From Maricaulis sp. (lineage in GTDB: Bacteria > Pseudomonadota > Alphaproteobacteria > Caulobacterales > Maricaulaceae): a DNA stretch of 64,000 nucleotides. Position 1 is the first letter of the stretch, and each line of letters begins with the position of its first letter. Below the pieces are notes generated by a model. That model was not told the origin of the DNA. It searched no databases and saw only the letters and a program-made list of their open reading frames with translations. Made by a program: the position numbers and the translations under genes. This document shows positions 18,593-28,424 of this stretch, one piece after another. The stretch lies in assembly GCF_030149515.1 (NCBI RefSeq), contig NZ_JASBRI010000020.1, positions 1 through 64,000 of the forward strand. Reading direction: 5' to 3'.

Positions 18593-19041
18593 GCCTTCTT
18601 CTCCCAGCGCCCTTCAGGCGATTGCCGCCAGTAGGAGACCGTCCGGCCCTCGCCGGAGGCCTTCTTCCACAATTGCCGCGCATCCTGCACCGCCATCTCG
18701 TCATGTCCGTCGAACATGACAATCATACGTTCGAAGGCGTCGGGATTTTCCGGTTCGGCCCCGTCGAGCAGGAACAGGCATTGCGCCTTGTTGGGATTGG
18801 TCTCGTCCTCGGCCAGCAGGACGGGCTGGCGCTCGTCATGCCCGCCGCCGGCCTGTCCATGGGGCGTGAAACTGTCGTCGCGCCAGCTCCAGAGCCACTG
18901 GTCCAGGGCTTCCCGGCGCCGCGCATCGGGCGAACGCACCAGCGCCCGCCAGCCCCGGGCCAGCGTCTTTTCCAGGAGTTCGGGCAGAACCTGATCCAGC
19001 GAGGAGCGCTCGAGATGGTAGAACCAGAGTTCACCGGTCAT
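18589..19041 (-). CDS. holC: DNA polymerase III chi subunit
   Basis: This 150-residue protein matches HolC: the N-terminal ELWFYHLERSSLDQVLPELLEKTLARGWR block, a central WSWRDDSFTPHG block and a C-terminal basic tail. Chi links the clamp loader to SSB. The ATG at 19041 gives the usual length; an upstream extension of ten residues is not conserved-looking. It follows pepA, a frequent neighbour of holC in proteobacteria. Confidence 0.88.
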   Translation of the reverse strand: MTGELWFYHLERSSLDQVLPELLEKTLARGWRALVRSPDARRREALDQWLWSWRDDSFTPHGQAGGGHDERQPVLLAEDETNPNKAQCLFLLDGAEPENPDAFERMIVMFDGHDEMAVQDARQLWKKASGEGRTVSYWRQSPEGRWEKKA

Positions 19042-19107
19042 GGCCTTCTCCACATCGTCCTGCCCCATCATGGGGCAGGACGGGTACCGGTCTGTCGTGC
19101 GCGGCTC

Positions 19108-20592
19108 CTACGCCTCGTAGTGGTCGCGCACGAAGCGGTCGAGAATGCGCACGCCCCAGCCCGTGCCCCAGCTGGGCTGGCGCGGATCCTCTTTCGAATT
19201 CATGCCGCCCATCGCCGTACCGGCAATGTCGATATGGCACCAGGGACGGTCGTTGACGAAGCATTTGAGGAATTCCGCCGCCGAGATCGACCCGGCCAGG
19301 CGGCCTTCGCCGATATTGCGGATATCGGCATTCTTGGTCTCGATATGCTTTTCATAGTCCGGACCCAGCGGCAGACGCCAGACCGGCTCGTCGCTGTCGG
19401 TGCCGGCGGCAAACAGGCGCTCGGCAATCTCGTCGCTATTGGTGAAGATGCCGGCGCGCGTATTGCCCAGCGCAATCAGCATCGCACCGGTGAGCGTCGC
19501 CAGATCGATGATGAGTTTGGGCTTGAACCGGTCCTGGGCATACCAGAGCACATCGGCCAGGACGAGACGGCCTTCCGCATCGGTGTTGAGAATCTCGATC
19601 GTCTGGCCCGACATCGAGGTGACGATATCGCCCGGACGCTGGGCATTGCCGTCGGGCATGTTCTCCACCAGGCCGACGATGCCGATCGCATTGACCCCGG
19701 CCTTGCGGCCGGCCAGCGCGCGCATCAGGCCGACCACGGCGGCCGAACCGCCCATGTCACCGCGCATCTCGTCCATATTGGCGCCCGGCTTCAGCGAGAT
19801 ACCGCCACTGTCGAAGGTCAGGCCCTTGCCGACAAAGAGCAGCGGCGCTTCGCCCTCGGGGCCGCCCGACCATTTCATGATCGCGATCTTGCTCTCGAAC
19901 TCGGAACCCTGGCCAACGCCCAGAAGGGCGTGCATGCCCAGTTCCATCATCTTGGCTTCGTCGATGATCTCGATCTCCAGGCCATGTTCGGCCATGCCTT
20001 CGATCTTTTTGGCATAGGTCTCGGGGTTGAGCACGTTCGGCGGCAGGTTGGTGACGTCGCGCGCAAGATCGACCCCGTCGGCAACGGCGCCCCAGCTCGC
20101 CCACGCTGCCTTGGCGGCATCGACATCGCCCGCGGTGATGATGACCGTCGCAAGGGAAGGCTTCTGGTCGTCCTTCAGCTTGGTGCGGAACTGGTCGTAG
20201 CGATAGGCCGCCAGCCGCGCACCCAGCCCGGCTCGCGCGGCACCCTCTGCATCCGTCTCGCCGTCCAGCCGCAGCGTCACTGCGGTCTCGCCACCGGTCA
20301 GCAGTTTCTGCACCACCGCGGCACCGGCCTTTTCGAGCACGGAGGCGGTGCGCTTGTCCTTTTCACCCAGGCCGAACAAGACGATCCGCGACGCATCGAT
20401 ACCCGATGGCGCGACGATCTCCAGCGTCTGGCCGGCCTTTCCGGTGAAGCGGGACGCGGAAATCGCCCGCTGGACCGCACCGCCGGTGGCCGTGTCCAGT
20501 TCGGCCGCAGCGTCGGACAGGGCGTCATTGTCGTACACCGCAGCGGCGATGGCGCCCGTTGCGGTTCCGGCAGCGGCAAATTCGATTTTCAT
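19108..20592 (-). CDS. pepA: Cytosol (leucyl) aminopeptidase
   Basis: This 494-residue M17 aminopeptidase has the metal-binding and catalytic blocks GKGLTFDSGGISLKPG and NTDAEGRLVLADVL in the C-terminal half, with the usual less conserved N-terminal domain. It hydrolyses N-terminal residues from peptides; some members also bind DNA. It runs in the same direction as holC and diverges from lptF across 123 bases. The frame on the other strand is open for much of this region but has no protein character. Confidence 0.94.
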   Translation of the reverse strand: MKIEFAAAGTATGAIAAAVYDNDALSDAAAELDTATGGAVQRAISASRFTGKAGQTLEIVAPSGIDASRIVLFGLGEKDKRTASVLEKAGAAVVQKLLTGGETAVTLRLDGETDAEGAARAGLGARLAAYRYDQFRTKLKDDQKPSLATVIITAGDVDAAKAAWASWGAVADGVDLARDVTNLPPNVLNPETYAKKIEGMAEHGLEIEIIDEAKMMELGMHALLGVGQGSEFESKIAIMKWSGGPEGEAPLLFVGKGLTFDSGGISLKPGANMDEMRGDMGGSAAVVGLMRALAGRKAGVNAIGIVGLVENMPDGNAQRPGDIVTSMSGQTIEILNTDAEGRLVLADVLWYAQDRFKPKLIIDLATLTGAMLIALGNTRAGIFTNSDEIAERLFAAGTDSDEPVWRLPLGPDYEKHIETKNADIRNIGEGRLAGSISAAEFLKCFVNDRPWCHIDIAGTAMGGMNSKEDPRQPSWGTGWGVRILDRFVRDHYEA

Positions 20593-20715
20593 GGCTTCCC
20601 TCTCCGATTGATGGCCTGCCCGGAACCTGCGTTTCGGGCGAAAAACTTGTGTTGCGGAAGTGGTATCCGATCACGACGTGAGATAGAAGGCGGATCGCGC
20701 AGCACAAGCCCGGTC

Positions 20716-21837
20716 ATGATTCTCGTTCAGCGGTACTTCTTCAACCAGTTGCTCTGGCCTCTCGTGACAGCGGTGGCCGCGTTTGCCGGGCTGGCCCTGC
20801 TGACCCAGTCGCTGTCGAATGTCGACCTGATCTCGGGCTATTCGGAAACCGCCTTCACCTTCTTCAAGGTCACGATGCTCGCGCTGCCGCACCTGACCGC
20901 TCTTCTGGTGCCGCTGGCTCTCTTCGTGGCGGTCCTTTCGACACTGAACCGGCTGACGGGAGACAGCGAGATCGTCATCGCCTCGGCCGCCGGAATGAGC
21001 CGGTACGGCCTGATTGCGCCGGTCATCCGGCTTGCCGTGTACGTGATGATCGTGAACCTGGCGATCAACCTGTTCGTCCAGCCCCTCGCCTATCGCGAAA
21101 TGCGCCGCAGCCTGCACGAGTTGCGCTCGGACGTGGCGTCCAGCCTGATCACGCCCGGCGCTTTCAACCAGGTCGGCCCCGGCGTGACGATCTATGCCCG
21201 CGAACGGGACCGCGACGGCCGCATGCAGGATATCCTGATCAACGATACCCGCGCCGATGAACGCGCCACGTTTACGGCCCGCGAGGGCGTGGTGGTGCGC
21301 ACCGGAACGCGTTCGGTCATGGTGCTGATCGACGGCAATCGCCAGGAGATCGATGAAGCCGGAGAATTGTTCTACGGCACGTTCGACCGTACCGAATTCG
21401 ACCTGGGCGAATTCATCGGTCCCGTCGATGCCATGTTCTTCAAGGAAAGCGACCGCTTCCTGCACGAGCTGATCTGGCCGGACGCGGCGACCATCGCCCG
21501 CACGGGCGGACCGGAACGCGCCTGGGCCGAGGCGCATTACCGCCTCTCGGCGCCGCTCTACAATCTTGCCTTCGCCCTGATCGCAGCGGCCGCCTTCATG
21601 GCCGGCGACCATTCGCGCATGGGATATTCCAGGCGGGTCATGACCGCCGTGACCTTGGGCATGACCATGCGGCTGATCGGCTTCGCCATCCAGTCGGCCA
21701 GCGCCGACGACGCGGCGGTGAATGCCGGGCAGTATCTCGTCCCGCTGTCCGGAGTCATCGGCGCCCTGGCTGTGATCTACTGGCCTTCGCGGCGAAGACC
21801 GGGACGCGCGCTCCTGGCCCGGGAGCCGGCGGCATGA
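20716..21837 (+). CDS. lptF: LPS export ABC transporter permease LptF
   Basis: This 373-residue YjgP/YjgQ-family permease has three N-terminal helices, a periplasmic beta-rich domain (about 135-265) and three C-terminal helices. With LptG and LptB it extracts LPS from the inner membrane. The ATG at 20716 starts the first helix (MILVQRYFFNQLLW). The stop overlaps lptG by four bases. A very long frame continues upstream, but that section runs antisense to pepA and is not part of the gene. Confidence 0.92.
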   Translation: MILVQRYFFNQLLWPLVTAVAAFAGLALLTQSLSNVDLISGYSETAFTFFKVTMLALPHLTALLVPLALFVAVLSTLNRLTGDSEIVIASAAGMSRYGLIAPVIRLAVYVMIVNLAINLFVQPLAYREMRRSLHELRSDVASSLITPGAFNQVGPGVTIYARERDRDGRMQDILINDTRADERATFTAREGVVVRTGTRSVMVLIDGNRQEIDEAGELFYGTFDRTEFDLGEFIGPVDAMFFKESDRFLHELIWPDAATIARTGGPERAWAEAHYRLSAPLYNLAFALIAAAAFMAGDHSRMGYSRRVMTAVTLGMTMRLIGFAIQSASADDAAVNAGQYLVPLSGVIGALAVIYWPSRRRPGRALLAREPAA

Positions 21838-22931
21838 CCGGCGGCCGGCTCAACCGTTATATGCTGTTCCAGACCTTGAGCGGGCTCGGTCTGGCGGCGC
21901 TGACGATCACCACGGTGATCGTGCTGGTCGACTTCGTCGAACAGTCCCGGGCAATCGGCACGCGCGTCGATGTGTCGACCTTCGACCTGCTGAGCCTGAC
22001 GCTCCTGAAGACCCCCTCGCTTCTGGAGACCACGCTGCCCTTTATCTTCCTGTTCGGGATTCTCACCTCCCTGTTCCGGCTCAACCGGCGCAGCGAGCTG
22101 ATCGTGATGCGCGCCTCGGGCATGTCGGCCTGGCGGATCCTGACAGCGCCGATGATTTTCGCGCTGCTCGCCGGAATTGTCGGGGCTACGGCGCTCAATC
22201 CGCTTGCCGCGGCCGGCAATGCCGAGTTCGAGCGCCGCCGCGACGCACTGATGAATGTCCGGCGGGCCATAGGGGTGGAACAGCCCGTCTGGCTGCGGGA
22301 AGCCACGACGGACGGCTTCACCGTGATCTCGGCGACGACCCTGGAAGAGAACCGGCAGGAATTGCGCAATCCGGTCTTTTACCAGTTTGCTGTCGACGAT
22401 GCGGGAATTCCGAGGCTGGAACGCCGGATCGACGCGGCGGCGGCCACACTGGAAAACGGGTTCTGGCAAGTGACCGGAGCCATCGAGCGTTCGCCCGCCG
22501 CGCCGCGATTGCAGCTGGGCACCATTACCATGCCGACCCTCATCAATCGCCAGGCGCTTTTCGAGCGGGCCCGGTCGCCGGAGGGCGTCTCCTTCTGGGA
22601 CCTGCCCGCGCTGATCGTGTCGGCGGACGAGGCCGGCCTGGCGACCCAGCGCTACGAACTGCGCTGGCACAGCTTGCTGGCGCTGCCCCTGACCTTGCTG
22701 GCGGCGACCCTCATCGCGGCGGCGGCAACACTGCGGCTGCACCGGCTCGGCGGCGCCGCGGCCTTCGCGCTTGCCGGCGGCCTGGCCGGTTTTGTCATGT
22801 TCTTCTTTCAGGAATTCCTGGGGTCGTTCGGCGCCACCGGCGCCCTCCCCCCCATCACGGCGGCATGGGCGGCTCCCGCGCTGACCGCACTCATCGCACT
22901 CACCTACATCGCCTCGACGGAAGACGGATGA
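21834..22931 (+). CDS. lptG: LPS export ABC transporter permease LptG
   Basis: This 365-residue partner permease has the same six-helix, periplasmic-domain plan as LptF. The RRSELIVMRASGMSAWRIL block after helix two is typical and contacts the LptB ATPase. It is ATGA-coupled to lptF and followed by lptD after about 80 bases. lptB is not in this window. Confidence 0.92.
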   Translation: MTGGRLNRYMLFQTLSGLGLAALTITTVIVLVDFVEQSRAIGTRVDVSTFDLLSLTLLKTPSLLETTLPFIFLFGILTSLFRLNRRSELIVMRASGMSAWRILTAPMIFALLAGIVGATALNPLAAAGNAEFERRRDALMNVRRAIGVEQPVWLREATTDGFTVISATTLEENRQELRNPVFYQFAVDDAGIPRLERRIDAAAATLENGFWQVTGAIERSPAAPRLQLGTITMPTLINRQALFERARSPEGVSFWDLPALIVSADEAGLATQRYELRWHSLLALPLTLLAATLIAAAATLRLHRLGGAAAFALAGGLAGFVMFFFQEFLGSFGATGALPPITAAWAAPALTALIALTYIASTEDG

Positions 22932-23014
22932 CGGCGTGGACGTCGGCGGCAGCTTCGGCTAGTCAGAATATGGCCGTTCGGCCGGGGGTCGGCACAAATG
23001 AGGGAGTGACGCGC

Positions 23015-25207
23015 ATGGCGTCGCAGTTTCGCCGCTTAGCGGCCGCGTTGATGACTACGACGGCGCTTGCATTCGCCGGTCCCGCCCTCGGCCAGACCTC
23101 GCCCGGCAGCGAAGCCCCGGTCTATCTGGAAGCCGACCGCCTCGAAGACCTGTCGGACGGCGGCTATCTGGCCCGCGGCAATGTGCGCGTCCGCCAGCAG
23201 GGCCGAACGCTGATGGCGGACGAGCTGGAATACCATCCCGATATCGACCGGGTGATCGCCCGCGGCCATGTCGTCATCGTCGGCCAGGGGCCCTTCCCCC
23301 AATATGCCGACGAGGTCGAACTCGATTCCGAACTGGCATCCGGCGTGGCACTGGGTTTTGCGACCATGCTGGAAAATAATGGCCGCATGGCCGCAGCGGC
23401 GGCGATCCGTCACGAAAACGAGTCGATGACGCTGCGCGACGCCTATTATACCGCCTGCGAGCTCTGCGAGACGGGGGAGCGCGAACCGACCTGGCGCTTG
23501 CGGGCCCGGCAGGTCCACCAGGACGCCGAAGAGCAGATGGTCTACTATCGCGACGCCCGGCTGGAACTGGCCGGCGTTCCGGTCCTCTACTCGCCGGTGT
23601 TCGCTCATGCCGACCCGGCAGCGGAACGTCATTCAGGGTTCCTCTTTCCCAAGCTGGGCCTCTCCTCGCGGCTCGGCTTCGTCTATCAGCAACCCTATTA
23701 CTGGGTGGTCTCGCCGTATCAGGACCTTGTTGTCGCGCCGCGCTACATGGGCAATGTCAATCCGCTGCTCTACGGCGAATACCGCAAGCGTTTCTGGTCA
23801 GGCTATGTCGAGTTCGACGGCAGCATCACGCGCGAGCGCGAGATCGACAGCGACGGGGAACTGTTCGGAGATCGCGAATGGCGCTGGCACATTTTCGGCG
23901 GAGGCCAGTTCCAGATCGCCGAGGACTGGCGTTGGGGTTTCGGTATCCAGCGGGTGCGCCATGACGATAACCTCTATTTGCGCCGCTATGATTTCTCCGA
24001 ACGCAACAAGGATCACGGCCAGCCCATCGAAGCGGTAAACCGCCAGCTGGTCAGCCAGTTGTATCTCGAGAACCGGTCCCGCAACCGGTATGGATCCATC
24101 CTCGCAGCTTCCTACCAGGACCTGCGCCGGGGCTTCGACAACGACACCCTGCCGGAGATCGCGCCGCAGATCGACATCCGCCAGGTCATCACGGCACCCG
24201 ACAATTGGGGCCGGGTCGTTCTGAGCGGGAATGCCGTGCATTTCACACGCACAGAGGGCACCGATTACACGCGCGGCAGTGCCACTGCGGACTGGCGCAC
24301 CCGCTGGACCGCACCGGCCGGCGTGGTGGTGGAGCCCTTTGCCTACGCACAACTGGATCACTATGACCTCGCCGACCTCCCGGTGCCGGCGGGCGAACCG
24401 GATACGGACAGTTTTTCACGCGCCCTGGGGCTGGTCGGCACCGAGATAAGCTGGCCCTTCTACCGGCCGGGCGAGACGGTCGACTGGATCGTCGAACCCG
24501 TCGTTTCGCTTGTCGCCGCCTCGGACGATCCCGAAGCCAACCGCCTGATCAACGAGGACAGCCAGACCCTCGATCTTGACGAAAGTCTTCTCTTCGAGCC
24601 CGTGCGTGCGGCCGGATACGATCTGTGGGAGGAAGGCCTGCGCGTGAATTACGGCCTGCAGGCAAGCGCCTTCTGGGGGGATACGGGCCGTATCCGCGGT
24701 TTTCTGGGGCGCAGCGAGCGGCTCGACGGCGATCCCGTTTTCCAGGCCACAAGCGGCTTGCTGGAGGACCGGTCGGACTATGTCGTCGCCGGCGAAATCG
24801 CGATCGACGGTTTCTCCGCGGAATTGCAGACACGGCTCGATACGGTCGATTACGACGTCAATACCCTGCAATTCGAGACCCGCTACACCAGCGACCGCGT
24901 CAATGTCATGCTGGGCTATCTCGATGTCAGCGACGAAGCCGCCACTCGCGGACCGCAACGCGAATTGCGGGCCGATATCGGTATCGGTGTGACACGCAAT
25001 TGGAGCCTGGTCGGACGCGTCACGCGCGATATCGACAGGGATTTGTCCCGCCGCCAGGAAACCGGCCTGATGTACCGGGACGAATGCACACAATTCGAAA
25101 TCGTCTATCAGCGGGAAGATCTGGGAATTGACGATCTCGGCCCCTCGGAATCGATCCAGTTCCGCATTACACTTTTCACCCTGGGCAGCGTGGATCCAGA
25201 CAGCTAA
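23015..25207 (+). CDS. lptD: LPS-assembly protein LptD
   Basis: This 730-residue outer-membrane protein has a signal peptide (SQFRRLAAALMTTTALAFAG), an LptA/OstA-like jelly-roll (about residues 35-130, AGNV/RGNV-type repeats) and a large C-terminal beta-barrel. It inserts LPS into the outer leaflet. Cys residues at CELC (about 145) and near the C-terminus (DECTQFEIVY) are positioned like the family disulfide partners. AGGGAG precedes ATG 23015; a longer upstream frame lacks a signal peptide at its start. Confidence 0.92.
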   Translation: MASQFRRLAAALMTTTALAFAGPALGQTSPGSEAPVYLEADRLEDLSDGGYLARGNVRVRQQGRTLMADELEYHPDIDRVIARGHVVIVGQGPFPQYADEVELDSELASGVALGFATMLENNGRMAAAAAIRHENESMTLRDAYYTACELCETGEREPTWRLRARQVHQDAEEQMVYYRDARLELAGVPVLYSPVFAHADPAAERHSGFLFPKLGLSSRLGFVYQQPYYWVVSPYQDLVVAPRYMGNVNPLLYGEYRKRFWSGYVEFDGSITREREIDSDGELFGDREWRWHIFGGGQFQIAEDWRWGFGIQRVRHDDNLYLRRYDFSERNKDHGQPIEAVNRQLVSQLYLENRSRNRYGSILAASYQDLRRGFDNDTLPEIAPQIDIRQVITAPDNWGRVVLSGNAVHFTRTEGTDYTRGSATADWRTRWTAPAGVVVEPFAYAQLDHYDLADLPVPAGEPDTDSFSRALGLVGTEISWPFYRPGETVDWIVEPVVSLVAASDDPEANRLINEDSQTLDLDESLLFEPVRAAGYDLWEEGLRVNYGLQASAFWGDTGRIRGFLGRSERLDGDPVFQATSGLLEDRSDYVVAGEIAIDGFSAELQTRLDTVDYDVNTLQFETRYTSDRVNVMLGYLDVSDEAATRGPQRELRADIGIGVTRNWSLVGRVTRDIDRDLSRRQETGLMYRDECTQFEIVYQREDLGIDDLGPSESIQFRITLFTLGSVDPDS

Positions 25208-25264
25208 CGGTGTCGCGTCATTGCGCCCGTTCCGAGTTTGAGTAATGTTCCGCGCCGAACCGAA

Positions 25265-26548
25265 ATGCGATTGCTTATGACCTGCGCCAAAAATCTCGTC
25301 ATTGCCCTGTTTGCCGTGCTGGCGGTCGCTGGCCTGCCCGCAGCCCACGCCCAGTCGACCGAGGGGGTGGCTGCGCTCGTCAATGACGAACCCATCACCA
25401 CGGTGGATGTGCGCAACCGGATGCGGCTGATCATTGCCTCGACCGGCATGTCGCAGATCGACCAGGAGACCCTGGCGCGTATTCAGGACCAGGCGCTTCG
25501 AGGCCTGATCGACGAGCACCTGCAATTGCAGGCCGCACGGGAGTACGAGATCGAGGTTGAAGATTCCGAGATCACCAACTCGCTGCTCGACCTGGCCAAC
25601 CGGAACAACACCACCATCGATGCCATCATTTCGGATCTGGAAAACTCCGGCGTCGATATCGCCACCTTGCGGCACCAGCTTGAAGCCGAGATTGCCTGGC
25701 AGATCCTGGTCAATGGCCGCTACGGTTCGCGGATCAGGATTTCCGATCAGCAGATCGAACTGGCCCTGGAACGTCTGGCAGCCAGCGCTTCCCAGCCGCA
25801 ATACCGCATTTTCGAGATGTACTTCGAAGTGCCCGCGCCGGGTCAGGAACAGGCGACCGTCCAGCGCCTTATCGCGGTCATGAACCAGCTCCAGCAGGGG
25901 GCCGCCTTCCCCGAACTGGCGCGGCAATTCTCCGACGCTCCGTCGGCCGCGTCCGGCGGCGATATTGGCTGGATCGTGGCCTCGCAGCTGCAGCCCGAAG
26001 TCGCGGCGATCATGCCGCAGATGAGGCGCCAGTTCGAACAGACCGGCGGTCAGGGCGCGCTGTCCAATCCGGTGCAGGTGCCCGGCGGCTTCATGGTCAT
26101 CGCCCTGGTCGGCGTTCGCGACGGCACGACCACGCTGCAGTATGACCTGAACCAGATTACCGTGCCGGCCAGCGCGATTGGCGAGAACACCCGCAGCCGG
26201 TTTGCACGCCTGATGGCCGAGGATCCGACCTGCGCCACCGCAGAAAGCGTCGCCAACCGCCTGGAAGGTGCCATACACACGCCGCTCGGCTCGATCGGCG
26301 CCGACGCCGTTCTGGCACAGATCCGCGAGGCGCTCGAACCGCTCGATGCCGGCGAAAATACGGGCGTCATCGAGAATGCGGGCGGAAGCCTCACCGCACT
26401 GATCGTCTGCGACCGGGCCATTGCCGGTCCCGGTGTACCGACACGCGATCAGCTCGAGGCCGACCTGCGAGGCCAGCAATTGTCCCTGCAGTCGCGCCGC
26501 TGGCTGCGCGACCTGCGCCGGGATTCGACGATCGAGATTCGCGACTGA
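25265..26548 (+). CDS. surA: Periplasmic chaperone / peptidyl-prolyl isomerase SurA
   Basis: This 427-residue exported protein has a signal peptide cleaved after AHA-Q. The N-terminal SurA chaperone domain (VALVNDEPITTVDVRNRM; about 30-150) precedes one recognisable parvulin-type domain (about 175-290, EMYFEVP through GGDIGWI). It escorts outer-membrane proteins such as LptD, encoded just upstream. The ATG at 25265 is chosen over an upstream TTG because it starts the signal peptide. Its TGA overlaps the pdxA ATG by one base. Confidence 0.9.
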   Translation: MRLLMTCAKNLVIALFAVLAVAGLPAAHAQSTEGVAALVNDEPITTVDVRNRMRLIIASTGMSQIDQETLARIQDQALRGLIDEHLQLQAAREYEIEVEDSEITNSLLDLANRNNTTIDAIISDLENSGVDIATLRHQLEAEIAWQILVNGRYGSRIRISDQQIELALERLAASASQPQYRIFEMYFEVPAPGQEQATVQRLIAVMNQLQQGAAFPELARQFSDAPSAASGGDIGWIVASQLQPEVAAIMPQMRRQFEQTGGQGALSNPVQVPGGFMVIALVGVRDGTTTLQYDLNQITVPASAIGENTRSRFARLMAEDPTCATAESVANRLEGAIHTPLGSIGADAVLAQIREALEPLDAGENTGVIENAGGSLTALIVCDRAIAGPGVPTRDQLEADLRGQQLSLQSRRWLRDLRRDSTIEIRD

Positions 26549-27561
26549 TGAGACCGCCCTCACCCATCGTCGTGTCGATGGGTGATCCGGCCGGTATCGG
26601 CCCCGAGATCATCCTGAAAGCGTATCAGTCGCTACGCGGCGATGGCCTGCGGCTCGTTGCCCTCGGCGATCATCGCGTGTTTTCCGATATGGCCGGCCGG
26701 CTGGGTCTGCCCGCGCCGACCCGCGCGGCACAGTTTTCCGGCCTTCCCGGCGAAACCGCGGCGCTGCCCGTCCTGGAACCTCCCGTCGTGTGTTCCCGCG
26801 CTGTCGAACCGGGCCGGCCGGACGCGGCGCATGCCGGGGCCGTCAAGTCGGCGATCGAAACCGGCGTTTCGCTCTGCCGCGACGGCCGGGCGTCTGCCCT
26901 GGTCACGGCTCCGATCTCCAAGGCGGTGATGTACGAGGCCGGTTTCGACTTTCCGGGCCATACCGAATTCCTGGCCGATTTGACGGCGGACATGCCGGTT
27001 TCCGGTCCAAGGGGACCCGCCATGATGCTGTCGGGCGGCGGATTGCGGGTTGTCCTGGTCACCATCCATCTGGCCCTGCGCAATGCGATCGAGGCCCTGA
27101 GCCCGGACCGCATCGCCACGACAGCGCGATTGACCGACCATGCCTTGCGCCAGGATTTCGGTATCGCCGCGCCGCGCCTGGCCCTGGCCGGTCTCAACCC
27201 GCATGCGGGCGAAGGCGGCGCCCTGGGCGAGGAGGAACGGCGCATCGTCAATCCGGCTGCCGCCGGCCTGCGCACCGAAGGCATCGACATTACCGATGCG
27301 CTGCCGCCCGATACAATGTTCCACGCAGAAGCCCGTACCCATTACGACGCGGCGGTCTGCCTCTATCACGACCAGGGCCTGATCCCCGTGAAGACGCTCG
27401 ATTTCGACGGCGGAGTGAACATCACCCTCGGCCTGCCCATCGTGCGCACATCGCCCGATCACGGCACCGCCTTCCCGATCGCCGGTCAGGGCAAGGCCCG
27501 GCCGGACAGCCTGATTGCCGCCATCCGCGAAGCCGCGGCAATTGCGGAGCGGCGCGGATGA
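26548..27561 (+). CDS. pdxA: 4-hydroxythreonine-4-phosphate dehydrogenase
   Basis: This 337-residue PdxA oxidises 4-phosphohydroxythreonine in pyridoxal-5'-phosphate synthesis. Motifs include SMGDPAGIGPEI at the N-terminus, the metal-site His in FPGHTEFLADL, and GLNPHAGEGG. The order surA-pdxA-rsmA is conserved in proteobacteria. Both ends are coupled: TGATG with surA and ATGA with rsmA. Confidence 0.95.
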   Translation: MRPPSPIVVSMGDPAGIGPEIILKAYQSLRGDGLRLVALGDHRVFSDMAGRLGLPAPTRAAQFSGLPGETAALPVLEPPVVCSRAVEPGRPDAAHAGAVKSAIETGVSLCRDGRASALVTAPISKAVMYEAGFDFPGHTEFLADLTADMPVSGPRGPAMMLSGGGLRVVLVTIHLALRNAIEALSPDRIATTARLTDHALRQDFGIAAPRLALAGLNPHAGEGGALGEEERRIVNPAAAGLRTEGIDITDALPPDTMFHAEARTHYDAAVCLYHDQGLIPVKTLDFDGGVNITLGLPIVRTSPDHGTAFPIAGQGKARPDSLIAAIREAAAIAERRG

Positions 27562-28424
27562 GCCTCGACGACCTGCCGCCCCTGCGCGAGGTAATCGCGC
27601 AGCACGGGCTGGGCGCCAACAAGGCCTTTGGCCAGCATTTCCTGCTCGACCTCAACCTCACCGGAAAGATCGCCCGTCTGGCGGGCGATATGAGCCAGAC
27701 CCACGCCATCGAGATCGGCCCCGGACCGGGCGGTCTGACCCGGGCCATCCTGGCTGCCGGGGCGAAGACGCTGACAGTCGTGGAGAAGGATTCGCGCTTT
27801 CTGGGGGCCCTCGGCGATATCGGCACGGCCAGTGGCGGCCGCCTCCATGTCGAACAGGCCGATGCGATGCAGGTCGACGAGGTGGCATGCCTCCCCGCCG
27901 GGGGCGACAAGGTCATTCTCTCCAACCTGCCCTACAATGTCGGCACGCTGCTGCTGATCAAATGGCTGGAAGCCGAACCGGTCTGGTGGTCGCGAGCCGT
28001 ATTGATGTTCCAGCGCGAGGTCGCCGACCGGGTCGTCGCCTCGCCCGGCAGCAAGGCCTATGGCCGGCTTGCGGTGATCGCCCAGTCGCGCTGCACGGTC
28101 CGGATGGGTCTCAAAGTTCCGGCCCGCGCCTTCACGCCACCGCCCAAGATCGACAGTGCGGTCGTGGTACTCGATCCGCTGCCGGCCGGAACACGGTTCG
28201 AGGATGTGGCGGCGCTGGGCGTTGTCACCGCCTCCGCCTTCGGCCAGCGCCGCAAGACGCTGCGCCGCAGCCTGGCCCAGGCGGCCGGGCAGACCGGCGC
28301 AGGCGCCGAGGACCTCATCGCCGAAGCGGGGCTCGATGCCGGCGCCAGGGCGGAAACAGTGGATGTGCCGGGCTTCCAGCGTCTGGCCCGCGCCTGGCGC
28401 GCGGCGCGTGCTACTGGCCCATGA
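27558..28424 (+). CDS. rsmA: 16S rRNA (adenine1518/1519-N6) dimethyltransferase
   Basis: This 288-residue KsgA/RsmA dimethylates two adenosines in helix 45 of 16S rRNA late in small-subunit assembly. Seen are FGQHFLLDLNL, the SAM motif EIGPGPGGLTRAIL and the catalytic NLPYNVGT. The start overlaps the pdxA stop (ATGA). The 3' end overlaps the convergent gmk gene by 14 bases, so there is no room for a separate terminator. Confidence 0.95.
   Translation: MSLDDLPPLREVIAQHGLGANKAFGQHFLLDLNLTGKIARLAGDMSQTHAIEIGPGPGGLTRAILAAGAKTLTVVEKDSRFLGALGDIGTASGGRLHVEQADAMQVDEVACLPAGGDKVILSNLPYNVGTLLLIKWLEAEPVWWSRAVLMFQREVADRVVASPGSKAYGRLAVIAQSRCTVRMGLKVPARAFTPPPKIDSAVVVLDPLPAGTRFEDVAALGVVTASAFGQRRKTLRRSLAQAAGQTGAGAEDLIAEAGLDAGARAETVDVPGFQRLARAWRAARATGP

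Noticed and set aside
18499..20715. Very long open frame running into lptF
   Set aside because: It is antisense to holC and pepA, has GC-driven composition and no domain; lptF starts at 20716.
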